Shown here in pieces: positions 43,961 through 51,916 of a stretch of 64,000 bases of DNA (position 1 is the stretch's first letter; each line of letters begins with the position of its first letter). Below the pieces are notes generated by a model. It saw only the letters and a list, made by a program, of their open reading frames with translations. It was not told the DNA's origin and searched no databases. The DNA lies in the NCBI RefSeq assembly GCF_024343575.1, contig NZ_RJUA01000005.1, positions 62,001 to 126,000 of the forward strand, read 5' to 3'. A program made the translations under genes and the position numbers. The DNA is from Lacihabitans sp. LS3-19. Lineage in GTDB: Bacteria > Bacteroidota > Bacteroidia > Cytophagales > Spirosomataceae.

Positions 43961-44049
43961 GGCGGCAAATTACCAGCTCCTGCTGAATCCCCCAGGACCG
44001 GAAGGTAGCAAGGGTAGGTGGTTGTAGCGGTGAATTTGCCATTTTTTTT
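43961..44049 (+). ncRNA. ffs: Signal recognition particle RNA (4.5S-type)
   Basis: The apical domain is unmistakable: CCAGGACCGGAAGGTAGCAAGG contains the SRP54 (Ffh)-binding symmetric and asymmetric loops with GGAA-type tetraloop sequence, as in 4.5S RNA. The ends pair as a long stem (GGCAAATTACC near 43964 with GGTGAATTTGCC ending at 44040). A run of nine T follows at 44042-44050 and acts as terminator. A promoter with both boxes precedes it. The RNA is about 85 bases, the short bacterial type without an Alu domain. Exact ends are inferred from the fold. Confidence 0.93.
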
Positions 44050-44092
44050 TAATCCAATCCTTCGATTCGTTTTTTCAATCAAATATATTATC

Positions 44093-44749
44093 ATGAAGTT
44101 TTTTATTGACACTGCAAGTCTTTCTGAAATCAAAGAGGCTCAGGATTTAGGTATTTTGGATGGCGTAACAACCAACCCTTCACTAATGGCCAAAGAAGGT
44201 ATTGGAGGTGAAGAAAATGTAAGAAAACATTACAAAGCAATCTGCGACATTGTAGATGGAGATGTAAGTGCCGAAGTAATCTCTACAGATTATGAAGGGA
44301 TGATTAGAGAAGGAGAAGAATTGGTAAAAATAGACGACCAAATCGTAGTAAAAATACCAATGATAAAAGATGGCATAAAAGCTATTAAGTATTTTTCAGA
44401 AAAAGGAATTCGTACTAACTGTACTTTAGTTTTTTCTGCAGGACAAGCATTGTTAGCTGCCAAAGCTGGTGCTACTTATGTTTCACCGTTTGTAGGTAGG
44501 TTAGATGATATCAGCACTGATGGATTGGTATTGATAGAAGAGATTCGCCAAATTTATGACAACTACGGTTATGAAACTCAAATCCTTGCTGCTTCAGTGA
44601 GACATCCAATGCACATTTTAGGTTGTGCTAAAATTGGAGCAGATGTTATGACTGGCCCACTTTCAGCTATTTTGGCTTTGTTAAACCATCCATTAACAGA
44701 TATTGGCTTAGCTAAATTTTTATCAGACCATGCTAAGGTTAATAAATAA
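44093..44749 (+). CDS. fsa: Fructose-6-phosphate aldolase / transaldolase-like protein
   Basis: I start at the ATG at 44093 ([20 protein letters not shown]). The longer frame from 44018 would run through the SRP RNA. The 218-residue length matches the short Fsa/TalC class. The Schiff-base Lys87 is in [12 protein letters not shown]. Other family motifs are [13 protein letters not shown] and [12 protein letters not shown]. The class includes fructose-6-phosphate aldolases and true short transaldolases, and sequence alone does not separate them here. A strong terminator follows at 44760. Confidence 0.93.
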   Translation: MKFFIDTASLSEIKEAQDLGILDGVTTNPSLMAKEGIGGEENVRKHYKAICDIVDGDVSAEVISTDYEGMIREGEELVKIDDQIVVKIPMIKDGIKAIKYFSEKGIRTNCTLVFSAGQALLAAKAGATYVSPFVGRLDDISTDGLVLIEEIRQIYDNYGYETQILAASVRHPMHILGCAKIGADVMTGPLSAILALLNHPLTDIGLAKFLSDHAKVNK

Positions 44750-44759
44750 TATTTAATTT

Positions 44760-44790
44760 AGGCGAAAGAAATTTCGCCTATTTTTTTTTC
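44760..44790 (+). terminator. Terminator after the aldolase gene
   Basis: AGGCGAAA-GAAA-TTTCGCCT forms an 8-bp stem followed by nine T, about 10 bases after the stop. Confidence 0.92.
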
Positions 44791-44799
44791 TATTTTAAA

Positions 44800-45483
44800 A
44801 TGAGCAGTTCAGTAATATCACTTTCAAATGCCTATATTTATCAGAAAGACAACCTAATTCTTTCTGATGTGAATTTTTCTATAGAAAAAGGAGAATTTGT
44901 TTATTTAATCGGGAAAACTGGAAGTGGAAAAAGCTCACTTCTAAAAACACTTTATGCGGATCTTTTTTTGGAAAAAGGCTCTGGAACAGTTGTTGACTAC
45001 AAATTAGAAGAAATTAAGTACAAAGAAATCCCATTCTTAAGAAGAAAAATTGGAATAATATTCCAAGATTTCCAACTATTATCAGACCGAAATATTTTTC
45101 AAAACCTTAAGTTTTTTATGGAAGCTATGGGTTGGGAAGATAAATACAAAATTGAAGAAAGAATCGTTGAAGTACTCGAACTTGTTGGCCTACCAGAAGT
45201 TCTTAGCAAAATGCCGCATCAACTCTCAGGAGGAGAACAACAACGTATCGCAATTGCAAGAGCATTATTAAATCACCCCGAGATTTTATTGGCAGATGAA
45301 CCTACAGGAAATCTAGACCCTGAAAAATCTATAGAAATCCTGAAATTATTTTTCAAAATAAATGAAGTTTCAGAAACTGCAGTTTTGATGGCTACCCATG
45401 AACTAGATCTAATTGAGCGATTTCCAAGACGAACGCTATATTGCGACAATGGAGCTATCACTGACCTTACAGATAATTCGTAA
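44800..45483 (+). CDS. ftsE: Cell division ATP-binding protein FtsE
   Basis: FtsE is the ATPase of the FtsEX complex, which transmits divisome signals to peptidoglycan hydrolases at the septum. The 227-residue length is typical. The Walker A is GKTGSGKSSLLKTL, the Q-loop region is IIFQDFQLLSDRNIFQN, the ABC signature is LSGGEQQRIAIARALLN, the Walker B is ILLADEPTGNLDP, and the H-loop is LMATHELDL. Its partner ftsX is about 6.4 kb away rather than adjacent, a layout I recall for Bacteroidota. It converges with the outer-membrane protein gene, overlapping it by 17 bases. Confidence 0.92.
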   Translation: MSSSVISLSNAYIYQKDNLILSDVNFSIEKGEFVYLIGKTGSGKSSLLKTLYADLFLEKGSGTVVDYKLEEIKYKEIPFLRRKIGIIFQDFQLLSDRNIFQNLKFFMEAMGWEDKYKIEERIVEVLELVGLPEVLSKMPHQLSGGEQQRIAIARALLNHPEILLADEPTGNLDPEKSIEILKLFFKINEVSETAVLMATHELDLIERFPRRTLYCDNGAITDLTDNS

Positions 45484-46171
45484 TCCCGACTTTAAAATAT
45501 ATACTTTGGGGCCTTACAGATTGCTTTGGGTCAATAATTTCAGTACCTCTATTAAAACTCAGGCGATTTTTATCTAAAATAAAAACTTGATTGTTTTGAT
45601 TATAACCTATTGAAAAGTCAATATAAGTTAAAGGCCGTCTTTGCTTTTTGATATAATATCCAATACCCGCTTCTAATTTATAATTTATAGTTGAGGATGT
45701 ATTTGAATAACTTTTATATACCTCTGAATTACCCAAATCTTCATAAATATTTGTAGTAAAAAACTCTGGTCCAACACTAGCTTCCAAAAAAGGCACGATT
45801 GTTTTTGCTTCAATTAAAGGAAGGTACCTCATTTTTGCATTTATCCAGGTTTGTCTATGGTTAGCATAATATGTTCCTTGGCTTGAAGGCAAGAAAAAGT
45901 CGTATTGTTTATTGCCAACTATTCCTATTTCTCCCCCAACAAATACCGTACTTAATTCTCCTTTCTTTTGAAGTGGATTACTTAAAAAAGCCATAGAAAT
46001 CCCAGAGTTACCGCTTTTTACATAATCAGACTTTATTGCATTTTTATAATGTCCAATTGGGTTATTTGAAACAAAAGAAATATTAAAAAAGCTTTTATAA
46101 ATCACTTTTTCAGGTTCCTTCTGTGCAAAAGTTGTAAATGCAAATAAGAATAAAACTAAAACTTTTTCCAT
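45467..46171 (-). CDS. Putative outer-membrane beta-barrel protein
   Basis: The protein has 234 residues. The signal peptide is about 1-16 (KVLVLFLFAFTTFAQ). The mature part alternates hydrophobic and polar residues in strand-like blocks: SFFNISFVSNNP, VFVGGEIGIVG, FLEASVGPEFF, YKLEAGIGYYIKK, YIDFSIGYNQN, ending IYFKVGITNYL. This suggests an 8- to 10-strand barrel of the outer-membrane-protein beta-barrel type. I do not recognise a named family. It begins immediately after the porX stop (no gap), so it is co-transcribed with porX and could be tied to the same process. Confidence 0.65.
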   Translation of the reverse strand: MEKVLVLFLFAFTTFAQKEPEKVIYKSFFNISFVSNNPIGHYKNAIKSDYVKSGNSGISMAFLSNPLQKKGELSTVFVGGEIGIVGNKQYDFFLPSSQGTYYANHRQTWINAKMRYLPLIEAKTIVPFLEASVGPEFFTTNIYEDLGNSEVYKSYSNTSSTINYKLEAGIGYYIKKQRRPLTYIDFSIGYNQNNQVFILDKNRLSFNRGTEIIDPKQSVRPQSIYFKVGITNYL

Positions 46172-47737
46172 CTATTTAGCTTTTAAAATCGCAAAAGGTA
46201 TAATAACCTCTTCTAAAGACACCCCCCCATGCTGAAAAGTGTCCTTGTAATGCCCAACATAATGATTGTAATTGTTGGGATAGGCAAAGAAATAGTCACA
46301 TGTTGTAAAGAAATATGATGTGGAAATATTTGGACTAGGAAGTTTATAGTTTTCAGGCTTTCTAACTTCAATCACAAAATCTCTTTTGTCATCTAGGTTT
46401 AGATTGCGACCTTGTTTGTACCTTAAGTTTGTGTTTACATTTCTGTCTCCTACTATCCTTTTGGCATTTTTTACTTTTACCATTCCATGGTCGGTTGTTA
46501 TTATTAGTCTACCTTTTTTAGAAGCTATTAATTTCAAGAAATCCAACATTGGCGAATGCATAATCCAAGATTTAGTAATTGACCTATATGCTGCTTCATC
46601 TGGTGCTAGTTCTTTGATTACCGCCATGTCGGTTCTTGCGTGAGAAAGCATATCTATAAAATTATATACCACCACCACTAAATCATCTTTAAGTAGATTA
46701 TTAAAGTTATCCACCAAAGATTTGGCCTGTCCGTTGTTTAATATTTTATGATAAGAAAACTTGTGATGAAGATTATTTTTCTTCAATTGTCTCTTTAAAA
46801 ACTCATCTTCATTTTTATTTAATCCATCTTCATTGTCTCCTTCGTCATTTACCCAAATGTCAGCATGTTGTTTAGACATTTCGAGTGGCGTCAATCCTGA
46901 AAATATGGCGTTTCTGGCATACGAAGTAGCTGTTGGTAAAATAGAATAATAAGTTTCGTCAGATTCTATTGTAAAAAACTCACCTATAATATCCTCCATT
47001 AATTTCCATTGATCTAGCCTAAAATTATCAATTAAAATAAAAAACAATGGTGAGTCAGAATTTACTAAAGGAAATACTTTTGATTTTAAAAGATTGTGGG
47101 ACATTACTGGTTTTTTGACGTTCGGACTAGTCATCCAACTCTCATAATTGTCCTCAATGAAGTCAGAAAATCTTGCATTTGCCTCGGCTTTTTGCATTTG
47201 GTAAACTTCCTCCATAGATTTATCTGATGACCTATCTATTTCTAATTCCCAGAAAACCAGCTTTTTGTATATCTCTGCCCATTCGTTAAAATCCAATTCA
47301 TCATTATATTGCATACTTAATTGTCTGAAATCCTGCATATAGCTCGAATTAGTTTTTTCAGAAACCAATCTTTTATTATCCAAAAGTTTTTTGGCCGCAA
47401 GTAAAATCTGATTGGGGTTTATTGGCTTGATTAGGTAATCTGCTATTTTAGACCCAATGGCTTCTTCCATAATCTGTTCTTCCTCAGATTTGGTAATCAT
47501 TACCACAGGTATATTTGGCTTAATTTTCTTGATTTGAACCAAAGTGTCCAATCCTGTCATACCAGCCATCATTTCATCCAAAAAAATCAGATCGTAATTG
47601 TGTTTTTCTACTAAGTCTAACGCATCAGCTCCACTAGGCACGGGTGTAACATCATACCCTTTATTTTCTAAAAAAACTATATATGGTTTTAATAATTCTA
47701 TTTCATCATCTGCCCATAAAATGGTGTACCTCTGCAT
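46172..47737 (-). CDS. porX: PorX, response regulator with PglZ phosphatase domain (type IX secretion)
   Basis: PorX couples a response-regulator receiver domain to an alkaline-phosphatase-superfamily PglZ domain and controls the type IX secretion system and gliding in Bacteroidota. It has 521 residues. The receiver domain (about 4-125) has the acidic pocket Asp10-Asp11, the phospho-acceptor Asp54 in LIFLDEMMAG, and Lys83 in VMITKS. A three-helix linker spans about 130-210. The PglZ domain (about 215-521) has FILIDNFRLDQWKLM, ATSYARNAIFSG with the nucleophilic Thr/Ser region, and IITTDHGM. Its sensor partner PorY is not in this window. Confidence 0.95.
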   Translation of the reverse strand: MQRYTILWADDEIELLKPYIVFLENKGYDVTPVPSGADALDLVEKHNYDLIFLDEMMAGMTGLDTLVQIKKIKPNIPVVMITKSEEEQIMEEAIGSKIADYLIKPINPNQILLAAKKLLDNKRLVSEKTNSSYMQDFRQLSMQYNDELDFNEWAEIYKKLVFWELEIDRSSDKSMEEVYQMQKAEANARFSDFIEDNYESWMTSPNVKKPVMSHNLLKSKVFPLVNSDSPLFFILIDNFRLDQWKLMEDIIGEFFTIESDETYYSILPTATSYARNAIFSGLTPLEMSKQHADIWVNDEGDNEDGLNKNEDEFLKRQLKKNNLHHKFSYHKILNNGQAKSLVDNFNNLLKDDLVVVVYNFIDMLSHARTDMAVIKELAPDEAAYRSITKSWIMHSPMLDFLKLIASKKGRLIITTDHGMVKVKNAKRIVGDRNVNTNLRYKQGRNLNLDDKRDFVIEVRKPENYKLPSPNISTSYFFTTCDYFFAYPNNYNHYVGHYKDTFQHGGVSLEEVIIPFAILKAK

Positions 47738-47780
47738 ATTTGTGATTTATTTTAGTTCTGTCTTACTATCTACCTATACG

Positions 47781-48530
47781 TTATTTTCCTGCTAAAAATT
47801 GCTTCAAACGTTCAAAATCTTCTTCTGTATCAATGCCAAACCCTTCAGTTTCTACTTCTACCATGTTAATTTTAAAACCATTAGACAACCAACGGAGTTG
47901 TTCAAGTTTCTCTTGTTTTTCGAGCTTTGCCATTGGAAACTTGACCAACTTCTCCAAAACATCAGTTCGGAAAGCATATAAACCAAGGTGTTTAAAAAAA
48001 GTATCATCTTTGAGCCAATTGTCTATTTTTTTATCTCTTATGTGAGGAATTGGCGAACGTGAGAAATACAAAGCTTGTTTTTTTTCACCTATCACAACTT
48101 TTACAACATTTGGACTTAAAAGATCTTCGATTCTTTCAATTTTAACACAAGCTGAAGCGATTTCGATTTTATTATCTAGAACAGTACAAAGTGAATCTAT
48201 AGAATCTGGGTCTATCAAAGGTTCATCACCTTGAATATTAACCGCATAATCAAATGAGGTATTTCCACCATAGATTTTCAAAGCCTCAGCACATCTATCT
48301 GTTCCACTTTGATGATCTTCAGAAGTCATTACCACCTCGCCATGGAAACTTTCAACATGTTCAAATATAGTCTCATTGTCAGTTGCGACTACTATTTTAT
48401 TTAAAGACTTAGTTTTTTCGCACTGCTCATAAACCCTTTGCAAAATCGACTTCCCTTCAACTATTTTTAAAAGCTTGGCTGGAAATCTGGTAGATGAAAA
48501 ACGTGCCGGAATAATACCTAAAATCTTCAT
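47781..48530 (-). CDS. kdsB: 3-deoxy-manno-octulosonate cytidylyltransferase
   Basis: KdsB activates Kdo as CMP-Kdo for the lipopolysaccharide inner core. I start at the ATG at 48530 (MKILGIIPARFSSTRFPAKLL), because the longer frame from 48551 overlaps the promoter box. The product has 249 residues, a normal length. Motifs seen are IIPARFSSTRFPAK (CTP binding), VATDNETIFEHVE, TSEDHQSGTDRCAEAL, and VNIQGDEPLIDP. porX follows in the same direction after 43 bases. A -7 box on the minus strand (48551-48558) lies 21 bases upstream. Confidence 0.96.
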   Translation of the reverse strand: MKILGIIPARFSSTRFPAKLLKIVEGKSILQRVYEQCEKTKSLNKIVVATDNETIFEHVESFHGEVVMTSEDHQSGTDRCAEALKIYGGNTSFDYAVNIQGDEPLIDPDSIDSLCTVLDNKIEIASACVKIERIEDLLSPNVVKVVIGEKKQALYFSRSPIPHIRDKKIDNWLKDDTFFKHLGLYAFRTDVLEKLVKFPMAKLEKQEKLEQLRWLSNGFKINMVEVETEGFGIDTEEDFERLKQFLAGK

Positions 48531-48550
48531 GGTTAGAAAAAAATTATGCA

Positions 48551-48586
48551 CAAAACTATAATAACTTTAGAGTTTTTACTTTACAA
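48551..48586 (-). promoter_or_regulatory. Promoter of kdsB
   Basis: TAGTTTTG (48551-48558, minus) fits TAnnTTTG, with a TTG 25 bases upstream (48584-48586). It decides the shorter kdsB start. Confidence 0.5.
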
Positions 48587-48620
48587 TTAAAAAAAATTAT
48601 GCATTTAAATTGATTAACTG

Positions 48621-48628
48621 TACTTTTG
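48621..48628 (+). promoter_or_regulatory. -7 box TACTTTTG before the LysM gene
   Basis: It fits TAnnTTTG 21 bases before the ATG at 48649 and is divergent from the kdsB promoter. Confidence 0.5.
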
Positions 48629-48648
48629 CCATTCATATTCCTTGATCC

Positions 48649-49494
48649 ATGATTAAAAATATTTTTGTTTTCCTTATAATTACAATTTTTAGCTTTTCCA
48701 AAGCAAATGCAGGTCAAGTAGACTCTCTTATCACAGAAGTGTCGAACAATTTAGTTTATATAATCCATAAGGTGGAAGCTGGGCAAACGCTTTACAGTCT
48801 GGTTAATAAATATAACTGTAGTGTTCTAGAAGTATCTGAGTTAAACCCATCTTTAAAATCTGGCGTGGGAATAAAAATAGGTCAGACTTTAAAATTTCCG
48901 ATGATTAAAAACGGTAAACATGTAAGTGCATGGGCATTTTATAATGCCAAAAAAAAATCCATAGAAATTCCTGCTCAAGAATTTAAGACCCATATTGTAA
49001 AAGCTGGTGAAACTATTTTTTCAATTGCCAAATTATATGACCTTGACATTTCATATTTGGTTGAGGCTAATAATATTTCGGATAACATTATAAAAATCGG
49101 TGGAAAACTCATAGTTGACAAGACGGAATTAGAAAGGCGTGTAAAATCAAATGAAAAAAAAACATCTCCAGTTTTAATTGTATCCCCGATTGGAGTTAGA
49201 ATGCAAGAAACTGGGGTTGCAGAAGTCATAAACACTTCAAATAGAACCTCGAAATATTTAGCTATGCATCGTACTGCACCGGTTGGTTCAAATATAAAAA
49301 TCACAAACGAGGCAAACGGAATTACAATTATAGCTCGTGTAGTTGGAAATTTGGGTTTGGTAGGTCCAGACGAAAACATAATGCTAAAACTATCTCCTTA
49401 TGCATTTTACAAACTAAGGCCAAAAGACACTACCCTAAGAGCAACTGTTGAGTATTATTTACCAAATGCTAAAAAGAGTTCTGGTCTCAAATAA
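48649..49494 (+). CDS. Exported LysM-domain protein with RlpA-like C-terminus
   Basis: The protein has 281 residues. The signal peptide is about 1-22 (KNIFVFLIITIFSFSKANAG). Two LysM domains follow: about 37-85 (VYIIHKVEAGQTLYSLVNKYN) and about 110-160 (THIVKAGETIFSIAKLYDLD), which bind peptidoglycan. The C-terminal about 100 residues (GVAEVINTSNRTSKYLAMHRTAP, ITNEANGITIIARVVGNLG) look like a double-psi beta-barrel of the RlpA sort. It may trim or organise cell wall glycans. No catalytic residues are certain. The next gene starts 3 bases later. Confidence 0.85.
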   Translation: MIKNIFVFLIITIFSFSKANAGQVDSLITEVSNNLVYIIHKVEAGQTLYSLVNKYNCSVLEVSELNPSLKSGVGIKIGQTLKFPMIKNGKHVSAWAFYNAKKKSIEIPAQEFKTHIVKAGETIFSIAKLYDLDISYLVEANNISDNIIKIGGKLIVDKTELERRVKSNEKKTSPVLIVSPIGVRMQETGVAEVINTSNRTSKYLAMHRTAPVGSNIKITNEANGITIIARVVGNLGLVGPDENIMLKLSPYAFYKLRPKDTTLRATVEYYLPNAKKSSGLK

Positions 49495-49497
49495 TTT

Positions 49498-50289
49498 ATG
49501 TCCGGAATCCTAACCCAAAATACAGTAGACTTACTAAACGAAAAATATCTTAAATTCAATAATCCAAACTTCATAACTTTAGATCCGATTTCGATTCCAC
49601 ACAAATTCAGTTCTAAAAAGGACATAGAAATTTCAGGCTTTTTTGCAGCTGTTTTGGCTTGGGGGCAAAGAAAAACGATAATTTCTAAATGTAAAGAATT
49701 GTTTGATTTTATGGACAATGCTCCATATCAGTTCATTTCTGAAGCTGAAGACTCAGATTTAAAAAAACTCAAAAATTTCAAACATCGCACGTTTAATTTT
49801 ACCGACCTGCTTTACTTTATAGAATTTTTCAAATTCCATTATTCAAACTTCGAATCCTTAGAAGATGCCTTTTTAATTGGAAATGATAGTGGTAAAAACA
49901 TAAAAGGGAATTTAACAAATTTCAAATCCTATTTTTTTTCATTAGAAGATGCTCCCAAACGAACCGAGAAACACATAAGTACACCGGCTAAAAATAGTGC
50001 ATGCAAAAGAATTAATATGTATTTGCGGTGGATGGTTCGTCAAGATACAATGGGTGTTGATTTTGGAATCTGGGAGAGGATTAATCCCTCCCAATTGGTA
50101 TGTCCGTGCGATATTCATGTTCAAAGAATTTCACAAATTCTTAATTTAACCCAAAGGCCAAAAGCAGATTGGACAATGGCTGAAGAAATAACCGAAAATC
50201 TAAAAGAAATAGATAAAGAAGACCCGACTAAATTTGATTTCGCATTATTCGGGATGGGTGTCGAAAACTATTTTGGTAGCTTCAAATAA
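49498..50289 (+). CDS. TIGR02757 family protein
   Basis: The protein has 263 residues and no signal peptide. The family signature is in EISGFFAAVLAWGQRKTIISKCKEL and in NMYLRWMVRQDTMGVDFGIW, followed by LVCPCDIHVQRISQIL and KFDFALFGMGVEN. TIGR02757 is a conserved family in Bacteroidota with a helical fold resembling DNA glycosylase HhH regions (PCDxHxxR). Its biochemical role is unknown. It follows the LysM gene by 3 bases and precedes the nuclease gene. Confidence 0.88.
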   Translation: MSGILTQNTVDLLNEKYLKFNNPNFITLDPISIPHKFSSKKDIEISGFFAAVLAWGQRKTIISKCKELFDFMDNAPYQFISEAEDSDLKKLKNFKHRTFNFTDLLYFIEFFKFHYSNFESLEDAFLIGNDSGKNIKGNLTNFKSYFFSLEDAPKRTEKHISTPAKNSACKRINMYLRWMVRQDTMGVDFGIWERINPSQLVCPCDIHVQRISQILNLTQRPKADWTMAEEITENLKEIDKEDPTKFDFALFGMGVENYFGSFK

Positions 50290-50344
50290 TATTTTTCTAA
50301 GGAATACTACTTTAAAATATGTCAAACCAAGCTATATTTGCATT

Positions 50345-50929
50345 GTGAATAAAATAAAACTAGAAATATTAGACTTGTCCCCTAGTCAGTTGCAAGCTGG
50401 TTCTTTTACTTTGATTCTTTCTGAAGTAAACGGAGATAGAAGGTTACCCATTATTATCGGTATGTTTGAAGCTCAAGCTATAGCAATAGAAATGGAAAAA
50501 ATAACACCTACCAGACCCTTAACCCATGATTTGTTTAAATCTTTTTCTAAATCTTTTGATTTTTCAGTAGAAGAAATTCATATTTCTGATATTTCCGAAG
50601 GTGTATTTTTTTCCAAAATAATTTGTACTGACGGCATTCGCCAAAAAAACATAGATTCTCGACCATCAGACGCCATTGCAATTGCATTAAGATTTAATGC
50701 TTCGATATATACTACAGAAAATGTCCTGAACGAAGCTGGAATTAGTACTGAGGATCTTGGAGGAAGAGAAAAAGAAACCCAGGCACCAAAAAAAATAAAA
50801 GTAAAATCTAGTTCTGATTTAATGTCTTTGAGTTCTGATGATCTCAAAAAAATGCTAGATGAGGCTATTAATAATGAGGAGTACGAAAAGGCCGCAAAAA
50901 TTAGAGACGAAATAGATAAGCGAAACTAA
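50345..50929 (+). CDS. Bifunctional nuclease domain protein (DUF151) with UVR motif
   Basis: I start at the GTG at 50345 (VNKIKLEILDLSPSQ). A longer frame from 50234 would run into the TIGR02757 gene and is not family-like. The product has 194 residues. About 5-130 is the bifunctional-nuclease (DUF151) domain: GSFTLILSEVNGDRRLPIIIGMFEAQAIAIEME and SRPSDAIAIALRFNASIYTTENVL. About 155-194 is a UvrB/UvrC-type helical motif (LKKMLDEAINNEEYEKAAKIRDEIDKRN). A TATATTTG string sits directly before the GTG. The nuclease role is inferred from the family. Confidence 0.88.
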   Translation: MNKIKLEILDLSPSQLQAGSFTLILSEVNGDRRLPIIIGMFEAQAIAIEMEKITPTRPLTHDLFKSFSKSFDFSVEEIHISDISEGVFFSKIICTDGIRQKNIDSRPSDAIAIALRFNASIYTTENVLNEAGISTEDLGGREKETQAPKKIKVKSSSDLMSLSSDDLKKMLDEAINNEEYEKAAKIRDEIDKRN

Positions 50930-50973
50930 AAAATCGTATATTTATACGATGACAGCTTATAACCCAAGGTTTG

Positions 50974-51834
50974 ATGTTCAGAATATTAAAAAATTTCCTA
51001 CCAATACCCGCAGAAACCGATAACACTTTTTTAAGAGCACTCTCCTATTTAGATATCTTGGGATTGTTCCAAAAAGACCCATTCGGTAATTGGATGATAT
51101 TGAAAAGAATGGTGATTTTTGTTGCAGGTTGGCCTACATATTGGAGAATTGCCATCGCCAATAAGCTAAAAATTGAAGGCTTAGAAAACATCAAGGATTT
51201 ACCAAACACAAATGTATTTTTCATATCCAACCATCAGACGTATTTTGCAGATGTGATTACTTTTTACCAAATATTCTGCAACTTAAAATGGGGTTTCGGC
51301 AAAAAACTTTTCCCCATATATCTTTTTTCTCCTAGAGCAACTATATACTACGTAGCTGCAAAAGAAACCATGAAATCTGGCTTAATCCCAAAACTATTTA
51401 GTCTTGCAGGGGCTATATTGGTTGAAAGAAGTTGGAGAGCAGAAGGCGTAAATGTAAAAAGAGAAGTAGATACATCAGCTGGAGATAATGTTGCCAAAGG
51501 TTTAAAGTCGGGCTGGGTTGTTAGCTTCCCTCAGGGTACAACGAGCCCTTATGCACCCATAAGGAAAGGAACAGCACATATTATATTATCCAACAGACCA
51601 ATTGTAGTACCTGTAGTTATCAATGGGTTCAGAAGGGCATTTAATAAAACTGGACTAAAATATAAAAGACGAAATACACTTTTATCTGTAAAATTCAAAA
51701 AGCCAATTTACTTCGATGAATCTCATAGTTTAGACTACATCACAAAAACTGTTGAAGAAATAATTGAGCAAAATATGCCAGAAATGATAGCCGAATGGAA
51801 TGCACTTAAAGAATTGGCTAAGAAAGGGGAATAA
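50974..51834 (+). CDS. Lysophospholipid acyltransferase family protein (PlsC-like, divergent motifs)
   Basis: I use the ATG at 50974. The product has 286 residues. The acyltransferase domain spans about 75-240. Motif I is SNHQTYFAD with His87 and Asp93, so five residues separate them rather than the usual four. Motif III is FPQGTTSPYAPIRKGTAH, with Gln in place of the common Glu of FPEGTR. Motif IV (IVVPVVINGF) is present. It probably acylates a lysophospholipid or related lipid at the inner membrane face, but the deviations leave substrate and activity open. It lies 44 bases after the nuclease gene. Confidence 0.8.
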   Translation: MFRILKNFLPIPAETDNTFLRALSYLDILGLFQKDPFGNWMILKRMVIFVAGWPTYWRIAIANKLKIEGLENIKDLPNTNVFFISNHQTYFADVITFYQIFCNLKWGFGKKLFPIYLFSPRATIYYVAAKETMKSGLIPKLFSLAGAILVERSWRAEGVNVKREVDTSAGDNVAKGLKSGWVVSFPQGTTSPYAPIRKGTAHIILSNRPIVVPVVINGFRRAFNKTGLKYKRRNTLLSVKFKKPIYFDESHSLDYITKTVEEIIEQNMPEMIAEWNALKELAKKGE

Positions 51835-51886
51835 ATTAAAAAACCTTAAAATCGGCATGATTCAAATTCATTACTAAATTTATTTT

Positions 51887-51894
51887 TATCTTTG
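51887..51894 (+). promoter_or_regulatory. -7 box TATCTTTG before ftsX
   Basis: It fits TAnnTTTG, 23 bases before the ftsX ATG, and probably drives the ftsX-DUF3098-uppP-truB-ribF run. Confidence 0.55.
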
Positions 51895-51916
51895 TATTTA
51901 AGCTTCCCCAATAAAA

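Noticed and set aside
50931-50949. ATCGTATATTTATACGAT inverted repeat before the acyltransferase gene
   Set aside because: It is a weak AT-rich stem with no T run and no promoter context. It could be chance.
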